DNA of 64,000 bases, from the NCBI GenBank assembly GCA_029465975.1, contig CM055737.1:12737459-12801458 (forward strand), given 5' to 3'. Position 1 is the first letter of the stretch. The number at the start of each line of letters is the position of its first letter. Under the pieces are notes generated by a model. That model saw only the letters and a list, made by a program, of their open reading frames with translations. It was not told the origin of the DNA and ran no database searches. The DNA comes from Dallia pectoralis (Eukaryota > Chordata > Actinopteri > Esociformes > Umbridae). Below, piece after piece: positions 21,478 to 32,864 of this stretch. Position numbers and translations under genes: made by a program.

Positions 21478-22358
21478 ATTCCATGGCCTATATAAAGCTA
21501 TTTTACCTGCAGGCCTCCGTCTCCTGCTCTCATCTTAAGCTTTCACCATCCCAAACTGAGATCCCAGTAGAACAACAGTAGAGATGTCTCAGATACGGGT
21601 GTAGCACAAAGAAACACAAAATATAAGAAACAAGGACAATCTGTAGATGTGATTATAACCCAACAAGCTAACAGAAATGTATCATGTGTGGACTGTGAAT
21701 ATTGGTAAAATGAGAGCATGAACCTTAGAACCAGCGATAGAGCTGGTGACAGGAAGTCCCACATTGAGGACAATGGTTTCAGTTCTCTAGCTTAGAGCAT
21801 TACATCGTGTTCCAACTGTGCTGAGGTGGTAATCATTGAAGTGTGCGGCAGGGAAAATCGGTCTCTTAAAGCCTGTATCAATTCAAACAGGAGTAATAAG
21901 CGAATAGCGACACACCCAGAGAGTCTCGTTAGCTCTTTGCTAACGAAACTGCTGGCTAGCATTGCATTCCCCTACGAACTCTCTAGTGTCAAAGCACTCG
22001 CTTCTTCGAGACAAAAAACATATCTGTCTGTCTTTTTGATCAGTTACTGACTCATTATGCGAGAACCATCCACATTTTGAAAACATGAACACCATTTTTC
22101 CCTAATAGTTCCCAGGGTAATATTGACTGCAGTTGAAGGCTCCTGTTACCTGAAACAAATTGCCTGAAGTAATCGGAACCTCTGCTAGTTGGGAAATGTA
22201 AGAAAGAGACACATCGCTTGGAACATTAAAGCACAACACTCTTGTGTCTTCCGCATTCGAAATTGTCTGCTTGAAAGAAAAAATGAATTTTTTTCAGTTT
22301 GTCTGCATTCCATTTTCCCTGTTTTTAAAAGCTCCACAGCAGTAACGAGATAGAGTTT
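21478..22358. other. Unique sequence, no gene recognised
   Basis: About 880 bp between the 45-bp array and the Rex3 insertion, with no recognised feature. Confidence 0.45.
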
Positions 22359-22370
22359 CACAGGGTTTTT
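22359..22370. repeat. Rex3 target-site duplication, left copy
   Basis: 'cacagggttttt' immediately outside the 3' tail of the minus-strand Rex3 copy. The partner at 25751-25762 is 'cacagcgttttt', 11 of 12 identical. Confidence 0.65.
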
Positions 22371-22448
22371 CATCTTCTTCATCTTCATCTTCAACCGCTT
22401 ATCCGGGGTCGGGTCGCGGGGGTAGCAGCTCTAGCAGCTCTAACAGCT

Positions 22449-24310
22449 CTAACCCCAAACTTCCCTTTCCCGGGCAACATTAGCCAGCTCTGACTGGGGA
22501 ATCCCGAGGCGTTCCCAGGCCAGTGTGGAGATATAATCTCTCCACCTAGTCCTGGGTCTTCCCCGAGGTCTCCTCCCAGCTGGACGTGCCTGGAACACCT
22601 CTCTAGGGAGGCGCCCAGGTGGCATTCTTACAAGATGCCCGAACCACCTCAACTGGCTCCTTTCTATGCAAAGGAGCAGCGGCTCTACTCCGAGTTCCTC
22701 TCGGATGACTGAGCTTCTCACCCTATCCCTAAGGGAGAGGCCAGCCACCTTTCTGAGAAAACCCATTTCGGCCGCTTGTACCCGCGATCTCGTTCTTTCG
22801 GTCATGACCCAGCTTTCATGACCATAGGTGAGGGTAGGAACAAAGATTGACCGGTAGATCGAGAGCTTTGCCTTTCGGCTCAGCTCTCTTTTCGTCACAA
22901 CGGTGCGGTGAAGCGAATGCAACACCGCCCCCGCTGCTCCGATCCTCCGACCAAACTCCCGCTCCATTGTTCCCTCACTCGCGAACAGGACCCCGAGGTA
23001 CTTGAACTCCTTCACTTGGAGTAAGGACTCATTCCCTACCCGGAGTAGGCACTCCACCGGTTTCCTGCTGAGAGTCATGGCCTCAGATTTAGAGGTGCTA
23101 ACCCTCATCCCAGCCGCTTCACACTCGGCTGCGAACCGATCCAGTGAGTGCTGAAGGTCACCGACCGATGAGGCCATCAGGACCACATCATCCGCAAAAA
23201 GCAGTGATGTGACCATCAGCCCACCGAACGGGAACCCCTCCCCCATGACTACGCCTTGATATCCTGTCCATGAATATTACAAACAGGATTGGTGACAAAG
23301 CGCAGCCCTGGCGGAGGCCAACCCCCACCGGGAACGAATCCGACTTACTGCCGAGGACACGGACACAGCTCATGCTTTGAGCGTACAGAGATTGGATGGC
23401 CCTGAGAAGAGACCCCCTCACCCCATACTCCCGCAGCACCTCCCACAAAGATCCCGGGGTACCCGGTCATACGCCTTCTCCAGATCCACAAAACACATGT
23501 AGACTGGATGGGCATACTCCCAGGCCCCCTCCAGGATCCTTGCGAGAGTAAAGAGCTGGTCCGTGGTTCCCCGGCCAGGATGAAAACCGCATTGTTCCTC
23601 TTCAATCTGAGGTTCGACTATTGGCCGAACCCTCCTTTCCAGCACTTTGGAGTACACTTTACCAGGGAGGCTGAGGAGTGTGATACCTCTGTAATTGGCA
23701 CACACTCTCTGGTCCCCCTTTTTAAAGAGGGGAACCACCACCCCGGTCTGCCACTCCTCTGGCACTGTCCCAGACTTCCATGCAATGTTGAAGAGGCGTG
23801 TCAACCAAGACAGCCCTTCCCCACCCAAAGCTTTTAGCATTTCTGGACGAATCTCATCAGTCCCTGGGGCTTTGCCACTGTGGAGTTGTTTGACTACCTC
23901 AGCGACTTCCCCCAGGGAAACTGACGATGACCCTCCATCAGCCTCCAGCTCTGCCTCTGTACTAGAGGGCGTGTAGGTCGGATTCAGGAGCTCCTCAAAA
24001 GGCTCTTTCCAGCGCCCGATCACATCATCAGTTGAGGTCAACAGTGTCCCATCCTTACTGTACACAGCTTGGATGGTTCCCGTTTTCCCCTTCTGAGGTG
24101 CCGAACGGTTTTCCAGAAGCATTTTGGTGCCGACCGAAAGTCCTTCTCCATAGCTTCTCCAAACTTCTCCCACACCCGCTGCTTTGCCTCTGACACGGCA
24201 GCGGCTGCAGCCCTTCGGGCCTGTCGGTACCCTGCAACTGCCTCCGGAGTCCCCAGGGCTAGCATATCCCTGAAGGCCTCCTTCTTCAGTCGGACAGCTT
24301 CCCTGACCAC
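22449..24310 (-). pseudogene. Rex3 linker and reverse transcriptase, frameshifted
   Basis: Copies element RNA into DNA at the nicked target. The linker (24310-24038) has a basic helical 'AVAGYRQARRAAAAAVSEAK' segment. RT motifs in order are 'SGKAPGTDEIRPEMLKAL', 'ANYRGITLLSLPGKVYSKVL', 'CGFHPGRGTTDQLF', 'CFVDLEKAYDRVPRDL' (about 23450-23498), 'GLRQGCALSPILFVIFMDR' in a shifted frame, then the catalytic FADD at 23187-23198 after a further shift. The C-terminus runs to 22449 with 'SLRDRVRSSVIREELGVEPL' and 'RPRTRWRDYISTLAWERLG'. Frames change between linker and RT, before 'LLWEVLREYG', and again before FADD. Confidence 0.87.
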
Positions 24311-25585
24311 CGTGGTCCACCACGGTGTTCTAGGTTACCACCCCTTGAGGCACCTAGGACCTTGAGACCACAGCTCACCGCCGCAGCTTCAGCAATAGAA
24401 GCTTTGAACATTGCCCACTCAGGTTCAATGCCCCCAACCTCCACAGGGATGCCTGAAAAGCTCCGCCGGAGGTGTGAGTTGAAGATCTTTCGGACAGGGG
24501 CCTCCTCCAGACGTTCCCAGTTCACCCGCACCACCCGTTTGGGCTTACCTGGTCTGTCCAAAGTCTTTCCCCACCCTCTGATCCAACTCACTACCAGATG
24601 GTGATCAGTTGACAGCTCTGCCCCTCTCTTCACCCGAGTGTCCAAAACATGCGGCCTTAGATCAGCCGATACGATCACAAAATCGATCATTGACCTTCGG
24701 CCTAGGGTGCTCTGGTACCATGTACACTTATGCGCCTCCTTATGTTCGAACATGGTGTTTGTTATAGACAATCCATGACTAGCACAGAAGTCCAATAACA
24801 AACGACCGCTCGGGTTTAGATCAGGAGGCCGTTCCTCCCAATCACGCCTCTCCAGGTGTCTCCATCGTTGCCCACATGTGCGTTGAAGTCTCCCAGCAGA
24901 ATGATGGAGTCCCCTACTGGAGCCCTATATAGGACTCCTTCAGGGTCTCCAAGAAGGCTGAATACTCCGAACTGCTGTTTGGTGCATAAGCACAAACAAC
25001 AGTCAGAGTTTTCCCCCCCACCACCCTTAGGCGTAGGGAGGCAAACCTCTCATCCACCGGGGTAAACTCCAACACCGCCGTGCTCAGACGTGGGCTCGTG
25101 AGTATCCCCACACCAGCCCGCCGCCTCTCACCCTGGGCAACTCCAGAGAAGAACAGAGTCCAACCCCTATCCAGGGGTAAGGTTCCAGAGCCACGGTTGT
25201 GCGTAGAGGTAAGTCCCACCAGATCCAACTGGTATCGCTCCACCTCACGCACAAGTTCTGGCTCCTTCCCCCCCAGTGAGGTGACGTTCCACGTCCCCAA
25301 AGCAAGCTTCTGCCGCCCGGGTCTGATCCGTCGAGACCCCCCACCTTCACTGTCACCCATATGACAGCGCACCCGACCCCTGCGGTTGTTCCTGTGAGTG
25401 GTGGGCCCACAGGATGGAGAGGAGAGAGATGCCACGTATCTCGTTCGGGCTGTGCCCGGCCGGGCTCCGTGGCAAACCCGGCCACCAGACGCTCGCTTTC
25501 GAGCCCGCCGTCTGGGCCTGGCTCCAGACGAGGGCCCTGGGCTTCCTCCAGGCAGGGTCTCGCTCCTTTTCCCTCTTTCCCTCAT
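24286..25585 (-). pseudogene. Rex3 AP endonuclease domain, frameshifted
   Basis: The apurinic/apyrimidinic-type endonuclease nicks target DNA to prime reverse transcription. The N-terminal part (25585 downward) contains 'LALGTWNVTSLGGKEPELV' and 'GWTLFFSGVAQGERRRAGVG'. The 'GDFNAHVG' metal-binding motif is at 24870-24893 in another frame. The C-terminal part contains the catalytic TDHH (residues 65-68 of the frame starting at 24801) after 'LGRRSMIDFVIVSADLRP'. The three segments lie in three different frames, so at least two frameshifts break the domain. Confidence 0.85.
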
Positions 25586-25750
25586 CTTTCATGGGGTCTT
25601 GGTGAACCATTCTTAGTCTGGCCCCTCGCCTGAGACCACTTTGCCTTGGGAAACCCTACCAGGAGCATGAAGCTCCAGACAACCCAGCCCTCAGGTTCAT
25701 AGGGGCACACAAACCTCTCCACCACGTTAAGGTGATGATTCCCGGGGAGG

Positions 25751-25762
25751 CACAGCGTTTTT
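25751..25762. repeat. Rex3 target-site duplication, right copy
   Basis: 'cacagcgttttt' adjoining the element's 5' end. It matches 22359-22370 with one mismatch. Confidence 0.65.
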
Positions 25763-27695
25763 GACTGAACGTAATCCTTAAAGATGTTACCAACATGGTT
25801 TCCATTACAGTAGAATAACAGATTCTCATTTAGCTAGATAAGCATCGAGAGAGTGTTCAGAGTGTTGCATGCTGTGACATACCGAGTATTTATGTCAACT
25901 TCATTCACTGTCAGGATAGTATTACATTGTCATGAACGGGATCGATGGAAGAAAAGCGGCACGTATGCTCGGCACAGGCAGGTGATGTACGATGGAGGAA
26001 GGAAAACGTATTGACAGCAATATGAGGAGCTTTTCGCAGGCGAGCGCGTGAAAAGACATTTGCACACAAAAAGGCCTTGAACGGGATAAATCCCTTTCTA
26101 AGTCCCTCAACTTCACAAATAAACACAACACCAAGTGGTAGGAAAGAGGTTCTGGATGGCAACTTGATCTCTTCAGTACGTATACTGGCTGACGCGTTCT
26201 GGAGTAAAGCTCCTTCGTGAGAACACTGGTACATTCTCTCTGTTTCTCGCTTAGTCCTGTTTTCCCTCTGCCTACTGCTATGGACTGTGCCTTTAGAGGG
26301 CTCATCAAAGACTACATGACACATATAAGTTGGACAGGGTATACAGAAAACTGCACATGGATAAAAAGGCCCAAGGCTCCAGACAGAAATCCCTGTTACT
26401 TTCACGGATCCAAAGACTGTGTTGAAGAAGATGCAATACAACTCTACAGAACACAGAAACATAAGAAAAAAGTCAAGTCCCATTCAGACAGAAAATTAAA
26501 CCAAATGCTTTTTGTTGAATTTCGGTTTACTTTTTTTAACTGGGTTGTGGATAAACAGAAGTTCTGCACAATATCCGGTTAAATAGCTCCACCATTAAAA
26601 ACAGTATCTGGTGCACTGATGTTTTGTTCACAGTTTTTCTGAAATCTCAACCACTCGTCTTTGCGATCCCATAGCGATGATTGAACAAGAAAAGCTCCCT
26701 GGGTGGATGTCTTAGATCTGAAACAAGCAAAATCTTAGATTGTAAAAAATATTGTATTAATGTATTTATTATTCAAAACTGAAACTTCAAAACTGAAGTT
26801 CACCCATTAAGTATCCTTAATGTCATTCTTTCTGTGCTTGCAGTTAATTCCCCAAATATGTTACTTAAATAACAATTTATTACATTTTTAAGTTGTGCGA
26901 GAGCATCAGCTCCCATTAAATAACATTTTCTCCAGTGTATTTCTTACTGTGAACTCTAGAGAGGCCAGCAGTTCATTAGATGATGCCCTGGGTGTTTTTT
27001 GTCTTCCTCTATGAGTCCTCTATTAGTCGTCGAGGAATTTGGGTAGGCCTGCTCCTCCTGTGAAGATTCACCATGTCGTCTCCTGTCTTCTATTTAGTGT
27101 GAATGGTATTATTCACTGTGGTTTGCTGGAGCACCAAAGCTGTCTTTGTAACCCTTGTAACACATTTTAAAAACTTTGCATGTATCTTCCAGAATCTATT
27201 TGAACTCAAAACTGGGTGTGTCTGCTGTAATTGAGTCCACAGATTAAAATTATTTGTTTGATGGGTTGATTGAGTAAGGGGGCAAACAGTTCTACACACA
27301 TGACCAGTTGGATATGGCTAATTTATTTCCCTTATTTATTATTCATATATAAACAAAAATAGTATTTTCTAAGAACGACCAATCACTTCCTGGTGTACGA
27401 TTGGAACTCCACTGCTCAGATATTACACATCACTGAATCAACTGGAATTCACAAAATGAAATACACATGAAACTGAAGAATATTTGTTAACACGTTTAGA
27501 AGTTATTTAATTAGATCGTTTTGTAAGGTCAGGCATTTTAGGGAACAAAAGTTTCCTTGAAAAAAGTTGGTGAAGAAAAAAGAGGACAAGACAACCATCC
27601 TTAGCAGAGTTCATTACTAGTTCAGTTCAGGAAGGCCAGCAGGAAGACAGATTGAGCGAGGAAAAGACAAATACAACCATCACCCCTACACCTTT
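25763..27695. other. Unique sequence, no gene recognised
   Basis: About 1.9 kb of non-repetitive sequence. A 190-codon minus frame (25911-26483) and an overlapping 121-codon plus frame (26217-26582) have no recognisable domain. Their overlap on opposite strands and unremarkable composition argue against either being a gene. AT-rich from about 26700 to 27560. Confidence 0.45.
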
Positions 27696-28200
27696 TGTCT
27701 CCCCCTCTCACCCCTACACCCTCTCTGTCTCCCCCTCCCTATACCCTCTCTGTCTCCCCCTCTCACCCCTACACCCTCTCTGTCTCCCCCTCCCTATACC
27801 CTCTCTGTCTCCCCCTCTCACCCCTACACCCTCTCTGTCTCCCCCTCTCACCCCTACACCCTCTTTGCCTCCCCCTACACCCTCTCTGTCTCCCTCTCTC
27901 CCCCTACACCCTCTCTGTGTCTCCCCCTCTCACCCCTACACCCTCTCTGTCTCCCCCTCTCCCCCCTACACCCTCTCTCTCTCCCCCTCTCACCCCTACA
28001 CCCTCTCTGTCTCCCCCTCTCACCCCTACACCCTCTCTGTCTCCCCCTCTCACCCCTACACATTTTGTCTACCCCTCTCCCCCTACACCCTCTCTGTCTC
28101 CCCCTCTCACCCCTCCACCCTCTCTGTCTCCCCCTCTCACCCCTACACCCTCTCTGTCTCCCCCTCTCACCCCTACACACTCTGTCTCACCCTTTCTCCA
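27696..28200. repeat. 30-bp C/T-rich minisatellite
   Basis: About 17 units of 30 bp, 'ctctctgtctccccctctca' followed by 'cccctacacc', with a few 18-24-bp shortened units. Period 30 gives open frames on both strands that I regard as artefacts. Confidence 0.93.
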
Positions 28201-28528
28201 TTTCTCCATCCATTTATCTTTCTTCTATGTTCATAGGTGTCGCTAAAATGATTAGCTGCCAGCATTCAGCCCCGGGCCAAATCAGCTTTGAACTGGTCAG
28301 GGCTGACTAATCAGAGGACTGCCAACCCATGGCTGCCCTGAACTCCGAGTTGGCAGGTGAAACCAGCATTGCTGCTTGCATAATTCCCCAGATGGGTGCG
28401 ATGAGTTCACAGCAGCTTTAGCAGGAACCAAATTGTGGGGATTGCTGACACATAATCGTTTTAGAGGGGCGAGAGAAACAGAGGCTCGACACAAATTCTG
28501 CAGTTACTTACCCTCGTTCTCTCTGGCG
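28201..28528. other. Unique block, candidate regulatory sequence
   Basis: Non-repetitive, moderate GC, with two TNATTAGC/TGACTAATC-type motifs (28248, 28304) and no CT or CA bias despite being flanked by simple repeats on both sides. No gene is recognised. Conservation is untested. Confidence 0.25.
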
Positions 28529-28564
28529 GGCGCTCACACACACACACACACACGCACGCACGCA

Positions 28565-28641
<77 letters not shown>
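28529..28641. repeat. (CA)n microsatellite
   Basis: Long CA run with a few CGCA interruptions near 28553-28565. The core is uninterrupted for over 60 bp, so it is likely highly length-polymorphic. Confidence 0.95.
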
Positions 28642-28643
<2 letters not shown>

Positions 28644-28798
28644 CCACAAGCGCAAAGGTGAATAAGACAGAACGAGGTCAACCTGAGAAGCAGAGCAACA
28701 TTGTGCTTCAGGACCGATGTGGCTTCCCAGGTTTGTAACTGGCTAAACCAGCAAGAGAAGACCAGTGGCCCGCCACCTCCTAACTAGAATGAGTCATG

Positions 28799-29022
28799 TA
28801 TTGCTCTGGGAGACCAGCCAGGGAGACCAGCCAGGGAGACCAGCCAGGGAGACCAGCCAGGGAGTCCAGCCTGGGAGACCAGCCTTGGTGACCAGCCAGG
28901 GAGACCAGCCAGGGAGACCAGCCAGGGAGTCCAGCCTGGGAGACCAGCCTTGGAGACCAGCTAGGGAGACCAGCCCGGGAGACCAGCCTGGGAGTCCAGC
29001 CTGGGAGACCACTCTAGGAGAC
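28799..29022. repeat. 13/15-bp minisatellite
   Basis: Units 'gggagaccagcca', 'gggagtccagcct' and 'ggagaccagcctt' repeat about 16 times. Variants recur in the same order, suggesting a secondary duplication of about 70-80 bp. Confidence 0.88.
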
Positions 29023-29190
29023 CAGCCAGCCAGTCACAGATCGGCGTGGTCCTGTTAGCACCGCTCAGAACCGACTGATGAGGAGAATAGAAGAGACTCA
29101 GTCATGACCATGATAGTCTGTTGGTGAGAATATTAAAATACATTTAGCGATTCTATGCCTTTTGAGAATGAACTCTAAGACTTGGTATTC
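29023..29190. other. Unique spacer
   Basis: Short unique sequence between two arrays, no feature recognised. Confidence 0.5.
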
Positions 29191-30110
29191 ACCTTACAGC
29201 CCCCACCCACAGACACCTCCCACATCCCTCACCTTACAGCACCCACCCACAGACACCTCCCACATCCCTCACCTTACAGCACCCACCCACAGACACCTCC
29301 CACATCCCTCACCTTACAGCACCCACCCACAGACACCTCCCACATCCCTCACCTTACAGCACCCACCCACAGACACCTCCCACATCCCTCACCTTACAGC
29401 ACCCACCCACAGACACCTCCCACATCCCTCACCTTACAGCACCCACCCACAGACACCTCCCACATCCCTTACCTTACAGCACCCACCCACAGACACCTCC
29501 CACATCCCTCACCTTACAGCACCCACCCACAGACACCTCCCACATCCCTCACCTTACAGCACCCACCCACAGACACCTCCCACATCCCTCACCTTACAGC
29601 ACCCACCCACAGACACCTCCCACATCCCTCACCTTACAGCACCCACCCACAGACACCTCCCACATCCCTCACCTTACAGCACCCACCCACAGACACCTCC
29701 CACATCCCTCACCTTACAGCACCCACCCACAGACACCTCCCACATCCCTCACCTTACAGCACCCACCCACAGACACCTCCCACATCCCTCACCTTACAGC
29801 ACCCACCCACAGACACCTCCCACATCCCTCACCTTACAGCACCCACCCACAGACACCTCCCACATCCCTCACCTTACAGCACCCACCCACAGACACCTCC
29901 CACATCCCTCACCTTACAGCCCCCACCCACAGACACCTCCCACATCCCTCACCTTACAGCCCCCACCCACAGACACCTCCCACATCCCTCACCTTACAGC
30001 ACCCACCCACAGACACCTCCCACATCCCTCACCTTACAGCCCCCACCCACAGACACCTCCCACATCCCTCACCTTACAGCACCCACCCACAGACACCTCC
30101 CATTTGCCTT
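29191..30110. repeat. 40-bp minisatellite, 23 nearly identical units
   Basis: Exactly 23 units of 40 bp ('accttacagcacccacccac' plus 'agacacctcccacatccctc'). Differences are almost limited to an A/C change after 'ttacagc' in the first and several right-hand units, one 'ccctt', and a diverged last unit. This near identity indicates recent expansion or strong homogenisation. Period 40 is not a multiple of three, but the unit lacks stops in two frames, so Pro/His-rich frames of about 585 codons run through into the next array. Confidence 0.96.
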
Positions 30111-30645
30111 ACCTTACATCTCCAACCTCTCTGTCTCCCCCTTACCTCTCTGTCTCCCCCCAACCTCTCTGTCTCCCCCTACCTCTCTGTCTCCCCCTAC
30201 CTCTCTGTCTCCCCCTACCTCTCTGTCTCCCCCTACCCTCTCTGTCTCCCCCTACCTCTCTGTCTCCCCCTACCTCTCTGTCTCCCCCTACCTCTCTGTC
30301 TCCCCCTACCTCTCTGTCTCCCCCTACCTCTCTGTCTCCCCCATACCTCTCTGTCTCCCCCTACCTCTCTGTCTCCCCCTACCTCTCTGTCCCCCCACCT
30401 CTCTGTCTCCCCCTACCTCTTTGTCCCCCTACCTCTCTATCTCCCCCACCTCTCTGTCTCCCCCTACCTCTCTGTCTCCCCCTACCTCTCTGTCTCCCCC
30501 CTACCTCTCTGTCTCCCCCTACCTCTCTGTCTCCCCCTACCTCTCTGTCTCCCCCTACCTCTCTGTCTCCCCCTACCTCTCTGTCTCCCCCAACCTCTCT
30601 GTCTCCCCCCTACCTCTCTGTCTCCCCCCCTACCTCTCTGTCTCC
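30111..30645. repeat. 18-bp C/T-rich minisatellite
   Basis: About 29 units of 'ctctctgtctccccctac' with single-base length variants in the C run. It directly abuts the 40-bp array and the following TG array. Confidence 0.93.
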
Positions 30646-30920
30646 TTGTGTGTACGATTGTGTTTGTGCGTACTTGTGTGTGCGTGTACTTGTGTTTGTG
30701 TGTACTTGTGTTTGTGTGTACTTGTGTTTGTGTGTACTTGTGTTTGTGTGTACTTGTGTTTGTGTGTACTTGTGTTTGTGTGTAATTGTGTTTGTGTGTA
30801 CTTATGTGTGCGTGTACTTGTGTTTGTGTGTACTTGTGTGTGCGTGTACTTGTGTTTGCGTGTACTTGTGTTTGCGTGTACTTGTGTTAGTGTGTACGCT
30901 TGTGTGTGGTTGTACGTGTG
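30646..30920. repeat. 18-bp TG-rich minisatellite
   Basis: About 14 units of 'tgtgtttgtgtgtacttg', with 'tgtgcgtg' variants. Confidence 0.92.
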
Positions 30921-31190
30921 TTTGAGCAGGCTATAGTGTGCAAAAATCACCAACAGGTTAATTCTCTTTCCTCGTTCCATTTCACTTGTGATTGGATTTA
31001 ATCAGTCTGTAATTATTTGTGTCATTCAACCAGGAATTACACAAGCCTAGATTTATCCGATTGTCACAATGAATGGCTGGTAGAGTGGACATATAAATAC
31101 TGGCAGTTAGTTAGGCCCAAGGGACGTAGCGCTAAGGAAGTCACTTCTCAGTGTTTAAACACCATTTACACACCCCCAGCACCAGTCTCC

Positions 31191-31192
<2 letters not shown>
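30921..31192. other. Unique spacer
   Basis: About 270 bp with no feature recognised. Confidence 0.5.
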
Positions 31193-31226
<34 letters not shown>

Positions 31227-31230
31227 ACGC

Positions 31231-31261
<31 letters not shown>

Positions 31262-31262
31262 G
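31193..31262. repeat. (CA)n microsatellite
   Basis: CA run with two CGCA and two AGACA interruptions. Confidence 0.92.
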
Positions 31263-31827
31263 AGATACATGATCCTCACAATCACTGTGCCAGGACCAAA
31301 CGGCTCCGCGTTGAGGTCACTTTAGATTGACAGCTGTCACAGTGTTCTGTTACCCCCATGCATGAGGGAATTAAAGACAAACAAACCCTTGGTCACGAAC
31401 ATGGTATGTGGGTTGGGTCTACTGGTGTGTGTGTGTGTGTGTTTGGAGAAGTGTGGAAAAGGCATCACTCCTGGATGTCTGCAGGGAGGTGAGGGGGGAA
31501 AGTGCTGCTATTCCATTTCCTCTCCTGTCCTTCTGGTTAGGCCGGGCCTTCCTGGAAAGCCACACTCTCATGCAGCCCAAATAACAGCCCATTCATCTCA
31601 GTGTCATAAAGGCCAAAAGGGACACGCTTTGGCAAATGAGCTGATGTGATGCCCTGACTCACAGTTACAAAATCTCAGAATAACATTAAGCCAGCAAGCG
31701 CCCTATAGGTTAACCTCCAAACACAACAAACAGGAATCAATACACAAGCCGCCCTGATAAGGTTCAACACAACCAAATCAGCATTGAGCAGTACCAGGTT
31801 GTTCTGTTAACTGTGGATGAATCTTAG
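31263..31827. other. Unique sequence with a short TG run
   Basis: (TG) at 31423-31443. No other feature was recognised. A 95-codon plus frame at 31362-31649 has no domain. Confidence 0.45.
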
Positions 31828-32864
31828 GGCTCACTCTTTACACTATGTGGTGTTGCCAGTGGTCTCCCTTTACACTATGTGGTGTTACCAGTGGTCTCAC
31901 TTTACACTATGTGGTGTCACCAGGGCTCTCTCTTTACACTATGTGGTGTCACCAGGGCTCACTCTTTACACTATGTGGCGTAACCAGGGCTCTCTCTTTA
32001 CACTATGGGGTGTAACCAGGGCTCACTCTTTACACTATGGGGTGTAACCAGGGCTCTCTCTTTACACTATGGGGTGTAACCAGGGCTCACTCTTTACACT
32101 ATGGGGTGTAACCAGAGCTCTTTCTTTACACTATGTGGCGTAACCAGGGCTCTCTCTTTACACTATGTGGCGTCACCAGGGCTCTCTCTTTACACTATGG
32201 GGTGTAACCAGGGCTCACTCTTTACACTATGGGGTGTAACCAGGGCTCTCTCTTTACACTATGGGGTGTAACCAGGGCTCTCTCTTTACACTATGGGGTG
32301 TAACCAGGGGTCTCTCTTTACACTATGTGTTGTAACCAGGGCTCTCTCTTTACACTATGGGGTGTAACCAGGGGTCTCTCTTTACACTATGGGGTGTAAC
32401 CAGGGCTCTCTCATTACACTATGGGGTGTAACCAGGGCTCTCTCTTTACACTATGGGGTGTAACCAGGGCTCTCTCTTTACACTATGGGGTGTAACCAGG
32501 GGTCTCTCTTTACACTATGGGGTGTAACCAGGGCTCTCTCTTTACACTATGGGGTGTAACCAGAGCTCTCTCTTTACACTATGGGGTGTAACCAGGGCTC
32601 TCTCTTTACACTATGTGTTGTAACCAGGGCTCTCTCTTTACACTATGGGGTGTAACCAGGGGTCTCTCTTTACACTATGGGGTGTAACCAGGGGTCTCTC
32701 TTTACACTATGTGGTGTAACCAGGGCTCTCTCTTTACACTATGTGGTGTAACCAGGGGTCTCTCTTTACACTATGTGGTGTAACCAGGGCTCTCTCTTTA
32801 CACTATGTGGTGTAACCAGGGCTCTCTCTTTACACTATGTGGTGTAACCAGAGCTCTCTCTTTA
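31828..32864. repeat. 32-bp minisatellite, about 32 units
   Basis: Units of 32 bp contain 'tttacactatggggtgtaac' and 'cagggctctctc'. The left third mixes 'gtggtgtcacc' and 'gtggcgtaacc' variants. The centre is dominated by the 'ggggtgtaac' form, and the right edge returns to 'gtggtgtaac'. Each unit includes 'ttacactatggggtgtaa', an imperfect inverted repeat (TTACAC...GTGTAA) that could form a short cruciform or hairpin. Confidence 0.94.

Larger units (their letters stand above)
22371..25750 (-). mobile_element. Rex3-type non-LTR retrotransposon (RTE clade), near full length, inactive
   Basis: A 3.38-kb minus-strand element. Reading from 25750 down it has a short 5' leader, an AP-type endonuclease, a linker, a reverse transcriptase and a short 3' region ending in tandem GAAGATGAAGATG repeats (plus-strand 22371-22393), the tail style of Rex3. 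'ggtgacaaagcgcagccctg' at about 23292 and 'accaccaccccggtctgcc' at 23735 agree with the sites used in the standard Rex3 RT survey primers, which supports the family name. An imperfect 12-bp duplication flanks it. The coding region changes frame at least five times, so this copy cannot make the protein. The high residual similarity to a functional layout suggests moderate age. Confidence 0.88.

Noticed and set aside
22365..22370. A simple 'gttttt' duplication as the Rex3 target site
   Set aside because: The match extends to 12 bp with one mismatch (cacag[g/c]gttttt), so the longer duplication is preferred.
25911..26582. 190-codon minus and 121-codon plus frames
   Set aside because: They overlap on opposite strands, have no recognised domain or splice signals, and lie just outside the Rex3 boundary without similarity to it.
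29162..30936. About 585-codon Pro/Ser-rich frames spanning three different arrays
   Set aside because: The frames run through unrelated 40-bp, 18-bp CT and 18-bp TG arrays, so no single protein logic exists.
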